Assembly (NCBI GenBank): GCA_024229695.1
Contig: JAAESD010000513.1
Location: forward strand, 1 to 32,735
From: a bacterium
GTDB lineage: Bacteria > Krumholzibacteriota > Krumholzibacteriia > LZORAL124-64-63
Length of the DNA: 32,735 bases
Reading direction: 5' to 3'
The notes under the pieces were generated by a model that saw only the letters and a list, made by a program, of their open reading frames with translations, did no database searches and was not told the DNA's origin. Positions 8,632 through 16,676 of this stretch are shown piece by piece; position 1 is the stretch's first letter; each line of letters opens with the position of its first letter. The translations under genes and the position numbers were made by a program.

Positions 8632-8985
8632 CTATAAATACTTCTCAATAACATCTCTCAACTTGGCCAGAATGATTGGTTTCACCAGGTAATCATTCAT
8701 ACCGGCATCCATACACTTCTCGCGCGCACCAGTCATTGCGTCTGCTGTAACTGCAATAATTGGTAGCTCAATCCCAGCACTTCGAATTTGTCTGGTTGCT
8801 TCATGACCATCCATTTCCGGCATCTTGACATCCATCAGAATCAAGTCGAACTTACCTGCTTTGACAGCCTCTACTCCGCTTTGACCATCATCAGCAGTTT
8901 CTGCTGTGTGCCCCATTGCTTCAATCATTGTGACCAGCATTTCTCTGGTTCTCTGGTGATCTTCAATTGAAAGAATATGTGCCAT
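8632..8985 (-). CDS. Single-domain (CheY-like) response regulator
   Basis: This is a 117-residue stand-alone receiver domain. Acidic pocket E8-D9, phosphoacceptor D52 in L-M-D52-V-K-M-P-E-M-D-G, switch T80 (A-V-T-A-D) and K102 (L-V-K-P-I) are all present, so it should be phosphorylatable. There is no output domain, so it must act by protein contact or as a phosphorelay intermediate. The V-K-M-P-E-M-D-G and A-x-T-A-x-A-M signature is typical of receivers paired with hybrid kinases. ATG 8985 is chosen because it begins the first receiver strand and overlaps the stop of the DsbD-alpha gene as TAATG, implying translational reinitiation. A frame extending 17 codons further upstream runs into that gene and lacks receiver sequence. 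No cognate kinase is adjacent. Confidence 0.9.
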   Translation of the reverse strand: MAHILSIEDHQRTREMLVTMIEAMGHTAETADDGQSGVEAVKAGKFDLILMDVKMPEMDGHEATRQIRSAGIELPIIAVTADAMTGAREKCMDAGMNDYLVKPIILAKLRDVIEKYL

Positions 8986-9440
8986 TATTTTTTTACCACC
9001 GTGAAGTTGATTGGTACAAATGAAGGAGGAAGACATGATTTATCATCACAAGCCTGAAGCTCAAGCTCTACAGTTAGCGGCTCAGTTGGCATAGACATTA
9101 GTACACCGGTTAGAGTTATCACGTTCTCACCTTCATACAGTTTCACTTTCTCACCAAGGAATATGCCATCGTGTGGTTCCGGATACTTGATTTTTGCAAC
9201 TGCAAGTGGCAACGAATCTACACCAGCAACATTGATGCCATAATAAACTGGATCGCCTGGAGCATACAGATGCCAGTGCTCATCGCAGATAAATTTGATT
9301 TCCAGAGAAACCTTGCTTCCAACAGAAGCAAAAACTGTGTCTTCAACTGCAGATACAGTTACAACTGTTGACGATTCTTTAAACGCGTATGCGTTTGCGG
9401 CGAGACAGAGCATTAACAAAACAAGAGCAAACTTCTTCAT
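8985..9440 (-). CDS. Exported DsbD-alpha-like (thiol:disulfide interchange N-domain) protein
   Basis: The protein has 151 residues with a clear signal peptide (MKK, hydrophobic core to about 15, cleavage after A-N-A-Y-A). The mature part matches the immunoglobulin-like N-terminal domain of DsbD: F-x-C-D-E-H-W-H-L-Y-A-P-G-D near 50-63 and L-Q-A-C131-D-D-K-S-C136-L-P-P at the C-terminal end, the redox-active cysteine pair of the family. In full DsbD this periplasmic domain takes electrons from a membrane core and passes them to DsbC, CcmG and others. The membrane and thioredoxin domains are absent here, so it must be served by a partner encoded elsewhere. The Shine-Dalgarno AAGGAT overlaps the stop of the decarboxylase gene 4 bases upstream, and the next gene overlaps by one base, so it lies inside an operon. 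Confidence 0.82.
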   Translation of the reverse strand: MKKFALVLLMLCLAANAYAFKESSTVVTVSAVEDTVFASVGSKVSLEIKFICDEHWHLYAPGDPVYYGINVAGVDSLPLAVAKIKYPEPHDGIFLGEKVKLYEGENVITLTGVLMSMPTEPLTVELELQACDDKSCLPPSFVPINFTVVKK

Positions 9441-9444
9441 CGAT

Positions 9445-10935
9445 TTATCCTTTTAGTTTTCGAGCCGTTTTTTTCAGCACACTGAGCAATCGTAAAATAT
9501 CCGACCGCTCCATATGCCTGTTCTCAACATTTACCCGCAAGGTAACTTGCCCCTGCAAAGTTGTATGACTGAACCAGGCATCGCCCTCACGTTCAACAAC
9601 AGTTTGCAGGTCACGATTGAGCTGGTCAATATCTTCTTCGCTCAAATTGCTGTCCGGAACCCATCTGAAAGTACAAATTCCCAGAGTATTTGGTCCAGTC
9701 AGTTCAAACTCGTCGGTTTGCTGCAACAAACCAGCCAGAACCCTGGCCAATTCAATATCTTTTTCAATCCATTCAGCATATTTGTTTCTACCAACCATTT
9801 TCATGGTCATCCACAGCTTAAGGGCATTGAATCTGCGACTACCGCTGATACCATACTGGAAGAAATTAACTTTGTCTCCATGGTGAAATGATCGCTCATC
9901 GGCTTCCTGTTTTTCCATATAATATTCGGGCCTGACCAGGAAGCCTTTACGCAGAAAATCGCCATCTTTAACCAGGATTCCGCCAGCTTCAAATGGCGTA
10001 TAGAACCATTTGTGAGGATCAACGGTTATTGAGTCAGCACGCTGAATTCCATCAAGCATATGCCGATACTTATCGCTTAGCATCACTGCCCCACCGTATG
10101 CCGCGTCTACATGATACCAGCAGTTGTATTTCTCTGCCAAATCTGCAAGCAAGTCCAGTTTATCGATACTACCAGTGTTTGTAGTCCCGGCAATTCCCAC
10201 AATACAACAAGGCTTCAAGCCATTTGCGATATCTTCTTTAATTAAATTTTCCAGCTGTTGGATATCGATTCTATAAAGATGATCAACCGGTAGCTTACTC
10301 AACTGACCATGACACAGACCAAGTATATCAACAGCTTTTCTGAAACTGTAGTGAGCCTGGTCCGAGACATAAATCCGAAGTTTTGCCATCTCGGCAAGGT
10401 GCGGACAATTATCTTCATCCCAGGTTCCGATGTCCCTGTCCAGAGACTTGTTCAATGCCAGCTTCAATCCAGTTATATTTGCATGTGAGCCACCAGGAAC
10501 AAGTGTTCCAAAAGATTCATCGCCCATGCCAAACAGGTCACAGAACCAGCGGACAACTCTTTTCTCGACCGCTGTTGCAGCTGGTGCATGTCGCCACGAA
10601 GCTGCATTCTGGTTCATTGCGCTGCATAAGGCATCGGCAAAAATTGCAATTGGCAATGGTGCAGGATTCATCATGCCAAAATATCGACGGCTACCTATTG
10701 CCATACTATTTGGGAAAATCTTTGACCTGCATTCATCAATAAGCTGATCCCAACCCTGGCTGTCTTCCGGGAGTTCCTCATTAAACAGGCTGTCTAGGCC
10801 GGCAGGCGAAACCGGGCCGTAGACTCTACGCCCCTCAAGACCTTTCATATATTCTGCCATTAGATCGACAAAGGCATACCCAATCTCTCGGAACGCCTCA
10901 TCTTCTGGTCTGCTATCCCAATCACTCGGTGTCAT
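9445..10935 (-). CDS. PLP-dependent (group II, aromatic-type) amino acid decarboxylase
   Basis: With the ATG at 10935 (GGAG 5 bases upstream, overlapping the end of the HAD gene by 14 bases) it has 496 residues, normal for the DOPA/tryptophan/glutamate decarboxylase family. H195 (Q-A-H-Y-S) would stack on the PLP ring, D277 (Y-H-V-D-A-A-Y-G-G) would bind the pyridine nitrogen, and K309 (D-P-H-K-W) forms the Schiff base. The N-terminal part has G-x-x-D-L-M-A-E-Y and F-G-M-M-N-P-A-P-L, as in aromatic amino acid decarboxylases. Reaction: removal of the alpha-carboxyl group of an amino acid to give an amine. The family also contains aldehyde synthases and the substrate cannot be read from sequence, so the aromatic label is by overall resemblance. 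It is a cytoplasmic dimer by family. Confidence 0.9.
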   Translation of the reverse strand: MTPSDWDSRPEDEAFREIGYAFVDLMAEYMKGLEGRRVYGPVSPAGLDSLFNEELPEDSQGWDQLIDECRSKIFPNSMAIGSRRYFGMMNPAPLPIAIFADALCSAMNQNAASWRHAPAATAVEKRVVRWFCDLFGMGDESFGTLVPGGSHANITGLKLALNKSLDRDIGTWDEDNCPHLAEMAKLRIYVSDQAHYSFRKAVDILGLCHGQLSKLPVDHLYRIDIQQLENLIKEDIANGLKPCCIVGIAGTTNTGSIDKLDLLADLAEKYNCWYHVDAAYGGAVMLSDKYRHMLDGIQRADSITVDPHKWFYTPFEAGGILVKDGDFLRKGFLVRPEYYMEKQEADERSFHHGDKVNFFQYGISGSRRFNALKLWMTMKMVGRNKYAEWIEKDIELARVLAGLLQQTDEFELTGPNTLGICTFRWVPDSNLSEEDIDQLNRDLQTVVEREGDAWFSHTTLQGQVTLRVNVENRHMERSDILRLLSVLKKTARKLKG

Positions 10936-11815
10936 TGTCACTCCAAATCGGGTACTGGCCGCTTGTAATTTCATCCAAAATGGTTGCTGCCCCATTTTCC
11001 TGAACAGTTGGTGCAACTCTGCCTACTGCTTTTCTAACCAGAGACGGAGCGTTGCCCATTGCTACAGTATGACCGGCAGCTTCAAACATATCAAGGTCAT
11101 TAAAATTGTCCCCAATTGCAACAATCTGCTCTTTTGCAAACCCTAGGTAATCTGCCAGTAACCTTAAGCCACTTCCCTTGCCACAATCCGGTGGATAAAC
11201 TTCCAACCATAGATACGATTTTTTATCCATCATCGCCTGAGTTTTAACCAAATGCACTTTATCGCCAAGCACATCACTTAATTCAAGTTCCAACAGCTCA
11301 ACTTGTTCCCGAGTATCAATTGATCCGATACCCAGAACGGCCTCTGGAAGTTCAGTAATCAAATTTTCAACTTCGTTCATCTGACCAATCATGTCGCGCC
11401 GGCGGTCTAGGTAGCGCTGCAAGACGTCATTGGCTCCCATTTTTCCATGAATCAGCCAGCCGCCCTGATCGTCTCCGCCAAAAAGCATCGGTTTTACATT
11501 GTACTTATGAAAGAGCTCAACCACAACTTTCTGTGTTTGTCTGCCAATGCCTGCATGCCTGATTGTCCCAGACAATTCACCACCATGGACAACTGCACCA
11601 TTCAATAGAATCATCGGTACGCCGTCTAAAGACCCATTTGCTGACTTTACAACATGTGCCGCACTTCTGCTATTGCGCCCCGTACAGAGTGCAACAACAT
11701 GACCAGCATCACGAACTCGCTTGATAGCATCCGCGACTGGAGGTCTTATAGAATCCTCAAATTCAGTGTCGATAAGTGTGCCATCGACATCAACTGCAAT
11801 TAGTAGTTTTTTCAT
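10922..11815 (-). CDS. HAD-superfamily (Cof-type, IIB) phosphatase
   Basis: ATG 11815 gives 297 residues beginning M-K-K-L-L-I-A-V-D9-V-D11-G-T-L, the catalytic nucleophile and acid/base of HAD hydrolases. Motif II is L-C-T-G-R-N. The C-terminal motif III/IV region reads A-I-G-D-N-F-N-D-L-D-M-F-E-A-A-G-H-T-V-A-M-G-N-A, typical of Cof/YidA sugar-phosphate phosphatases with a large C2 cap. Likely reaction: dephosphorylation of a small phospho-metabolite. No good Shine-Dalgarno precedes ATG 11815; an in-frame extension of 23 codons lacks HAD sequence and is rejected. It is first in the operon HAD-decarboxylase-DsbD alpha-response regulator and divergent from the sugar transferase across a 104-bp AT-rich gap (11816-11919) that must hold both promoters. 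I see no convincing -35/-10 pair there. Confidence 0.88.
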   Translation of the reverse strand: MKKLLIAVDVDGTLIDTEFEDSIRPPVADAIKRVRDAGHVVALCTGRNSRSAAHVVKSANGSLDGVPMILLNGAVVHGGELSGTIRHAGIGRQTQKVVVELFHKYNVKPMLFGGDDQGGWLIHGKMGANDVLQRYLDRRRDMIGQMNEVENLITELPEAVLGIGSIDTREQVELLELELSDVLGDKVHLVKTQAMMDKKSYLWLEVYPPDCGKGSGLRLLADYLGFAKEQIVAIGDNFNDLDMFEAAGHTVAMGNAPSLVRKAVGRVAPTVQENGAATILDEITSGQYPIWSDNDTE

Positions 11816-11919
11816 GTGACAAATATAACTTTTAATATTAAACTGTGTAAGATTAAATTGATAAGTCAAACAACCCCCATACAAACGACTTGTTAAAACG
11901 CAAACTTAGGGGTGCCGGA

Positions 11920-12672
11920 ATGTTAAAGGATTTAATCACACATATGCAAAAAGAGGCTTTTTCTGCAGATTATAAGATTCTGCCTGAGAAAAAGCATCAA
12001 AATGAATCTGTGTTGAATTTTAACTTCGAATATACTCAAACATCACAAAGAGTACTCGATATATCGATTTCTCTGCTTGTTTTGATTGCCTTTGCTCTAT
12101 TTCTGCCACTTATCGCGATTCTTATAAAAATTGACTCTAAAGGACCTGTTTTTTATACACAAACCAGAATTGGACAGAATCGACGTCAAACACGTTCAGG
12201 TATTCAAGAAAGCAACCGTCGAAAAATTATTATCCCCGGCCGGCCATTCCAAGTCTGGAAACTTCGATCAATGTACATCGATGCTGAGAAAAATGGTCCA
12301 CAGTGGGCAACTCCAGATGACAAGAGGATAACAAAAATTGGTCGGATCCTGCGCAAATTCAGGATCGATGAATTGCCTCAGTTCTGGAATGTTCTGCTTG
12401 GTGACATGAGTGTTGTAGGACCGAGACCTGAAAGACTTTGTTTTATCAGAAAACTTCAAAAAGACGTTTACAAATATGATGAACGACTTCTGGTTCGTCC
12501 CGGCATTACCGGACTTGCTCAAATTCAGAACGGGTATGATTCTGATCTGGAATCGGTTCGGAAAAAAGTATATCTGGATAGACAATACATCGACGGAATC
12601 AGCTTGCGCACAGATTTATCTATTCTCAGGAGAACTGTTTCTGTTGTCCTGACAGGTAGCGGAGCAAACTAA
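11920..12672 (+). CDS. Undecaprenyl-phosphate sugar-1-phosphate transferase (bacterial sugar transferase)
   Basis: The start is ATG 11920, with AGGGG 9-13 bases upstream; a TTG 10 codons earlier is less likely. The protein has 250 residues. A cytoplasmic N-terminal tail is followed by one membrane segment (about 48-70) and the catalytic domain: D-S-x-G-P-V-F-Y-x-Q-x-R-I-G, F-x-V-W-K-L-R-S-M, R-K-F-R-I-D150-E151-L-P-Q-F-W-N-V-L-L-G-D-M-S-V-V-G-P-R-P-E and R-P-G-I-T-G-L-A-Q. These define the monotopic phosphoglycosyl transferase family (PglC/WcaJ catalytic domain), with D150-E151 as the catalytic dyad. It would load a sugar phosphate onto undecaprenyl phosphate to start a capsule, O-antigen or exopolysaccharide unit. 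It is the short single-domain form without the multi-TM N-part of WcaJ. It is isolated here; the only other glycan gene is the GT2 at the right edge. Its stop overlaps the stop of the converging gene. Confidence 0.9.
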   Translation: MLKDLITHMQKEAFSADYKILPEKKHQNESVLNFNFEYTQTSQRVLDISISLLVLIAFALFLPLIAILIKIDSKGPVFYTQTRIGQNRRQTRSGIQESNRRKIIIPGRPFQVWKLRSMYIDAEKNGPQWATPDDKRITKIGRILRKFRIDELPQFWNVLLGDMSVVGPRPERLCFIRKLQKDVYKYDERLLVRPGITGLAQIQNGYDSDLESVRKKVYLDRQYIDGISLRTDLSILRRTVSVVLTGSGAN

Positions 12673-13430
12673 AAGTCCACACCCCACACTACATTCTCAA
12701 TTTCATCAGGGTTGGACCATTTTCTGACATAAGTACTTAAACCTCTGGCCAGAGGTCGGCCATGAGTTAGAACTTTATCAGTTTTGGGATTGAACTCTCC
12801 AAAAATAGGTCTCATGTTTCTACTGTAACCCTGGGCAATAACAATTCGCTCTCCTTCTGCACTGCCAAGCATAAAACCGGTGCTCCAGGTATCGTCCAGC
12901 AGCTTGCCTAAGAGCCTGTCCACCCAACTATCTACATCCAGAGCAACAAAACCTTCATCAATTCTGAAAACTGTTAAATCTTTACATCTGATCTTGTATG
13001 TTCCCTCTTCATTGGGAATGTATAAATTTGGGCTTCCCAGGTGCCATTCAGTCAACACAAGCTCTTTGCTCACGTGCATGGTCCCAGGGTGGTAACCAAG
13101 TATTGAGTATGGCAAAGGCATATTCAGCTTCCCTGTAATCACAATTCGCCATTGCCTGTATGATTTGTAGCCTTCACGACTTGGTGCATTTGACGGGTGC
13201 AGTTTCTGTCGCTCTATATACTCCAAAAACTGTATCGGCATTTTGCTTTTTCTGCCAGTTGCTTCAATTCTCTGTCTAAGCTCATCGCCTGTCCACATGC
13301 CTACAGAATCACCATCGGCAAAATCAAATATGATTTCAAATAGTGGGTCGCGTACTTCAGGAATTGAATCTGGCACCGCCTCTGAAGCAGTCAGAGGCAG
13401 TGCCAGAAGTAACATCAGGATCAGGATCAT
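12669..13430 (-). CDS. Exported protein of unknown function
   Basis: The protein has 253 residues. A signal peptide (MILILMLLLALPLTASEA, cleavage about residue 18) is followed by a soluble mature protein without further membrane segments or cysteine pairs. I recognise no domain. Visible features are an Asp-rich start (F-D-F-A-D-G-D-S-V), a charged helix (E-L-R-Q-R-I-E-A-T-G-R-K), beta-rich stretches and many Trp/Tyr. It is translationally coupled to the S9 peptidase gene upstream (ATGA overlap, GAGG 8 bases before the ATG), so the two are made together and probably act in the same compartment. Its TAG stop overlaps the TAA stop of the convergent sugar transferase (12669-12672). Function is not inferable. 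Confidence 0.75.
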   Translation of the reverse strand: MILILMLLLALPLTASEAVPDSIPEVRDPLFEIIFDFADGDSVGMWTGDELRQRIEATGRKSKMPIQFLEYIERQKLHPSNAPSREGYKSYRQWRIVITGKLNMPLPYSILGYHPGTMHVSKELVLTEWHLGSPNLYIPNEEGTYKIRCKDLTVFRIDEGFVALDVDSWVDRLLGKLLDDTWSTGFMLGSAEGERIVIAQGYSRNMRPIFGEFNPKTDKVLTHGRPLARGLSTYVRKWSNPDEIENVVWGVDF

Positions 13431-15487
13431 TCAGTAACCTCAACTGGAACCGCGGTGTTACCACCGTCAGCTGTTTCATCGCCAAGAATGTAATAATTGA
13501 ACCAATTCAACTCGCGAGTTTCGTAGTCAACCATATGACTAGGCTTATTGATTCCATGACCTTCGCCTGGATACAGAACGAGCCTGCTGTCAGTGCCATT
13601 GAGTTGCATATAACTGAATAACTCGATACTCTGCCTGCAATCAACAGGTTCATCTTCTGTGCCGTGCATCACCAATGTCGGAGTCACGATAGCAGCAGCT
13701 CTGCTTGCTGGAGAGTGTTTCCACATCAGTTCAAGGTCGCCAGCCCATGGCTGTTTGTAGGAATCGATGAACAACTGTGAGTTATTCTGTCCCATAGCAC
13801 TTACATAGTTAAAAATACCAGCAATAGAAACTGCAGCTTTGAACTTGTCTGTTCTGGAAATCACAGTGTTTGTCGCTAGACCACCGTAGCTGTAGCCGGT
13901 AAAGCCGAGTCTGTCTTTGTCTGCAATCCCCTGCTCACACAGGTCATCGGTTGCTGCCATCAAGTCATCATAATCATCAGTTCCAAAGTTACGATAAACA
14001 CCGCGCAGGAATTCTTCACCGTATGCAGTTCCACCACGAGGGTTGGCAATAAATACTGCATAACCATTGTGTGAGAGAACATGCCATGGATAACGGGTTG
14101 TCCAATAGTTGCCATATCTTGAGTAAGGACCACCGTGCATTTCAATAATTGTTGGGTGATTACCAAACTTGTCAGCTCCAGGTGGCAGGAACAGGAAACC
14201 TTCAACTGAGATTTCGCCTTTACCTTTTAGAATAATCTTTTCCGGGGCCAACATTCCGTATTCAGCAACATCGATATCAGCCATCACAAAAGTTTTAGAA
14301 TTACGTTTTAGTTTACGAGCCTGGATTGAACCAGGTCTGTGAAGTTCACTTTCTTTATATACCAGGACATCGTTCTGCAAATCCATCTGTGAGATATTTC
14401 CATCCAGAGCTACAACTTTTTTGAATCCTTTACCACGTGCATCCACTCTGTAAATATCTTTTGTAGTTCCAACTGAACCGATTGTATAAAGTCCCTTACC
14501 ATCTTTGCTCCAGTAAGGTGCATGATCAGGAGTTGATCCACTTCCACCCCAGCAAGCCTGGCCTGAAGTAACTACTGTTTCTTCGCCAGTTTCCAAATCC
14601 CTGACAACAATGTCTTTAAGGTTTAGATAAGCTCTGTAGTCTGTATCTCTATCAGTAAAGTATGCCAGTTTTTTACCACTTGGGCAGAACGATGCATGAG
14701 AGCTGTGTTTTTCAAGGTTCGAAATATCAGTCAGATCGCCAGAAGCAACATCCACTAAAGCAACACGTTGTTCTTCACAAATCAGACTTGAAAAAAGAGG
14801 ATTGTATGTCAGTGCAAGAGTCTGTCCATCAGGTGACCATGCAACATGATATGGGTGAAGTGGTTGTTCTGTCAGTTGACGAGCTTCTTCATCAAAATCA
14901 CCATCAGTTGTGACTGTTACTATCCAGAGCTGGCTGTAGTCTTCAGGATGTTCGAGTCTGTCAAAAACTTCCCAGTCTCCCTCTTCAGCTTCTTCTGCGT
15001 CATCATCTGCATCTTCTTCAGCATCCTCTTCAACTTCTTCTTCAGCACCTTTGGTAAGTACTGCAATGCTGTTACCATCTGGTGACCACCAGTATCCACC
15101 AACGCCATCTTCAAGATCTGTCAACACTCGAGGCTCGCTACCATCCAACGGATTCAGCCAAAGCTGTGCTGAACCATCACGAGATGAGACATAACTCAGG
15201 CCACCTTCGCTGCCAGGTCGCCATGAGATAGACCAGCCACTTTTCTTATCAAAAGTAATTCTGCGTACATTGTCGCCATCGGTCTGTCCAACCCAGATTT
15301 CACGGTACCTTGTATCATCTTCAATTGATCTGTAACTCTTGTTCCAGGCAACCATCTGGCCATCGGCAGAAACAGTTGGTGAAGAGAGATATGGAATCTG
15401 AAGGTACTGTTCAATTGTAATCGGTTCCGATGCAATTGAAACTGTGGCTACAACCACAAGAATGGCAATTAGGGCAAATTGACGCAT
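13427..15487 (-). CDS. Secreted S9-family prolyl-oligopeptidase-type serine peptidase
   Basis: The protein has 686 residues. A signal peptide (cleavage after V-S-I-A-S-A-like site, about 20) is followed by a beta-propeller built from WD40/TolB-like blades (S-P-D-G-N-S-I-A-V, S-P-D-G-Q-T-L-A-L, S-K-D-G-K-G-L-Y). The alpha/beta-hydrolase domain starts about residue 420. The catalytic triad is visible: S533 in G-Y-S-Y-G-G, D612 in H-G-T-E-D-E, H644 in G-E-G-H-G. H-G-G-P near 451 supplies the oxyanion region. Family role: cleavage of short peptides, often dipeptidyl- or acylaminoacyl-peptidase activity. The signal peptide places it in the periplasm or outside. An unusual run of almost only Glu/Asp/Ala (about 148-172) interrupts a propeller blade. 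AGGAG lies 6 bases before the ATG. The next gene overlaps by 4 bases. Confidence 0.92.
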   Translation of the reverse strand: MRQFALIAILVVVATVSIASEPITIEQYLQIPYLSSPTVSADGQMVAWNKSYRSIEDDTRYREIWVGQTDGDNVRRITFDKKSGWSISWRPGSEGGLSYVSSRDGSAQLWLNPLDGSEPRVLTDLEDGVGGYWWSPDGNSIAVLTKGAEEEVEEDAEEDADDDAEEAEEGDWEVFDRLEHPEDYSQLWIVTVTTDGDFDEEARQLTEQPLHPYHVAWSPDGQTLALTYNPLFSSLICEEQRVALVDVASGDLTDISNLEKHSSHASFCPSGKKLAYFTDRDTDYRAYLNLKDIVVRDLETGEETVVTSGQACWGGSGSTPDHAPYWSKDGKGLYTIGSVGTTKDIYRVDARGKGFKKVVALDGNISQMDLQNDVLVYKESELHRPGSIQARKLKRNSKTFVMADIDVAEYGMLAPEKIILKGKGEISVEGFLFLPPGADKFGNHPTIIEMHGGPYSRYGNYWTTRYPWHVLSHNGYAVFIANPRGGTAYGEEFLRGVYRNFGTDDYDDLMAATDDLCEQGIADKDRLGFTGYSYGGLATNTVISRTDKFKAAVSIAGIFNYVSAMGQNNSQLFIDSYKQPWAGDLELMWKHSPASRAAAIVTPTLVMHGTEDEPVDCRQSIELFSYMQLNGTDSRLVLYPGEGHGINKPSHMVDYETRELNWFNYYILGDETADGGNTAVPVEVTE

Positions 15488-15552
15488 GACAACTCCTGAG
15501 AAGAAGAGATTAAGAAAACTGTTTCGACTAACTTACACTATTCGATAAATAA

Positions 15553-15630
15553 AACAACCCCCGCGCGTGGGTTAGAGTTGTTTAATAAAATCTGCAAAAG
15601 CTACAACCTTCCACGCTCGTGGAATTTTTT
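15553..15630 (+). promoter_or_regulatory. Structured leader with terminator-like hairpin upstream of the EVE-HNH gene
   Basis: In the 211-bp divergent gap, AAACAAC (15552-15558) can pair with GTTGTTT (15577-15583), enclosing a CCC/GGG stem. Downstream, TTCCAC-GCTC-GTGGAA (15609-15624) is followed by six T (15625-15630), a textbook Rho-independent terminator on the + strand. No + strand gene lies upstream, so it either terminates a small RNA or attenuates the HNH transcript. GCGTGG (15565-15570) is complementary to CCACGC (15611-15616), so a competing antiterminator pairing is possible. Sequence shows the repeats; the regulatory role is inference. Confidence 0.45.
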
Positions 15631-15698
15631 GCTGTTGATCCTGACTTTCAAAGCTGGTAGCCTGATAGCAATTGGACATTAATGAATCAGGATACCGG

Positions 15699-16676
15699 AT
15701 GCGTTATTGGTGGGTTAATCAAAATCAGACATTCCGACAAGAAGTTGGAGGTGGCTACATGTGGTCACCAAAACGCGCAGCCGGAAATAAGAAAAATTTT
15801 TCATATGAAATGATGCGCGAGATTGCTCCCGGTGACTTAATTCTCTCTTTTTACAAACAGCATATAGCCGCTGTTGGGATAGCTCGCACATATTGCTATG
15901 ATAACGCCAAACCTGAAGAATTTGGAAACAGAGGCTCCTATTGGAATAACAAAGGTTGGAGAATAGATGTCGCTTTTTCTGAATTGAACAATAAAATTAA
16001 ACCATCGACTAAAATGAATTTTATCAATCCTGTACTTCCTGAGAAATATGCCCCGCTCCAAAATAGTGGCAGAGGAAATCAGATATATTTGACAGAAATC
16101 TCACTTGATTTAATGAATGTCCTGGCAATGCTAATTGGCGATGAGGTTAAACTTCTTATTGAGTCTGTTCCACTAATGGCAGCCAACCCACCCGATGCTC
16201 CATATGACCCGCTTAACAAAATCGCTGAGTGGGAAGATCACGAGGTTGAATTAGTTGCTTCAAGCACAACCTTCAATGAAACTGAAAAAGAAAACATTAT
16301 TAAATCAAGACGCGGGCAGGGCCTTTTTCGAAAACGTGTCTCTCTGATTGAAGGAAAATGCAGAATTACAAAAGTTAATAATCCTGAACATTTAATCGCT
16401 AGTCACATAAAGCCCTGGAGACATGCAGAGAATAACCAACGACTTGATGAAGAAAATGGCCTATTCTTGACTCCACATGTTGACCACCTTTTTGATAGAG
16501 GATTCATATCTTTTGAAAATGATGGAAAAGTTATTGTCGCCCCAAGAACAGATCTTGAGTCACTCAGACGAATGAAAATCGATACTGACTCAAATGTTGG
16601 CAGTTTCAGCTCAGGGCAGAAAGAGTATTTAGATTACCATAGAAACTATGTTTTGCTACAATCTCTAAACCACTAG
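15699..16676 (+). CDS. EVE-HNH modification-dependent endonuclease (type IV-like restriction)
   Basis: ATG 15699 (AGGA 8 bases upstream) is preferred over TTG 15672 because M-R-Y-W-W-V-N-Q-N-Q-T begins the conserved domain; this gives 325 residues. The N-terminal 1-150 is an EVE/PUA-like domain (W4-W5, G-G-G-Y-M-W-S-P, P-G-D-L-I-L-S-F, A-A-V-G-I-A). The C-terminal HNH nuclease has C221, H236 (A-S-H-I-K-P-W), N253 (E-N-G-L-F-L) and H260/H263 (P-H-V-D-H-L-F-D-R-G). The established relative VcaM4I has this architecture and cuts DNA carrying modified cytosine. Expected role: defence against phages with modified DNA. It is a single gene facing its neighbours, with no methylase nearby, which fits a type IV enzyme. 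Its TAG stop shares CTAG with the stop of the converging gene. Confidence 0.88.
   Translation: MRYWWVNQNQTFRQEVGGGYMWSPKRAAGNKKNFSYEMMREIAPGDLILSFYKQHIAAVGIARTYCYDNAKPEEFGNRGSYWNNKGWRIDVAFSELNNKIKPSTKMNFINPVLPEKYAPLQNSGRGNQIYLTEISLDLMNVLAMLIGDEVKLLIESVPLMAANPPDAPYDPLNKIAEWEDHEVELVASSTTFNETEKENIIKSRRGQGLFRKRVSLIEGKCRITKVNNPEHLIASHIKPWRHAENNQRLDEENGLFLTPHVDHLFDRGFISFENDGKVIVAPRTDLESLRRMKIDTDSNVGSFSSGQKEYLDYHRNYVLLQSLNH

Noticed and set aside
15551..15625. CRISPR-like repeat (GTTGTAGCT-like bases on the - strand)
   Set aside because: There is only one copy, with no spacing periodicity and no cas genes.
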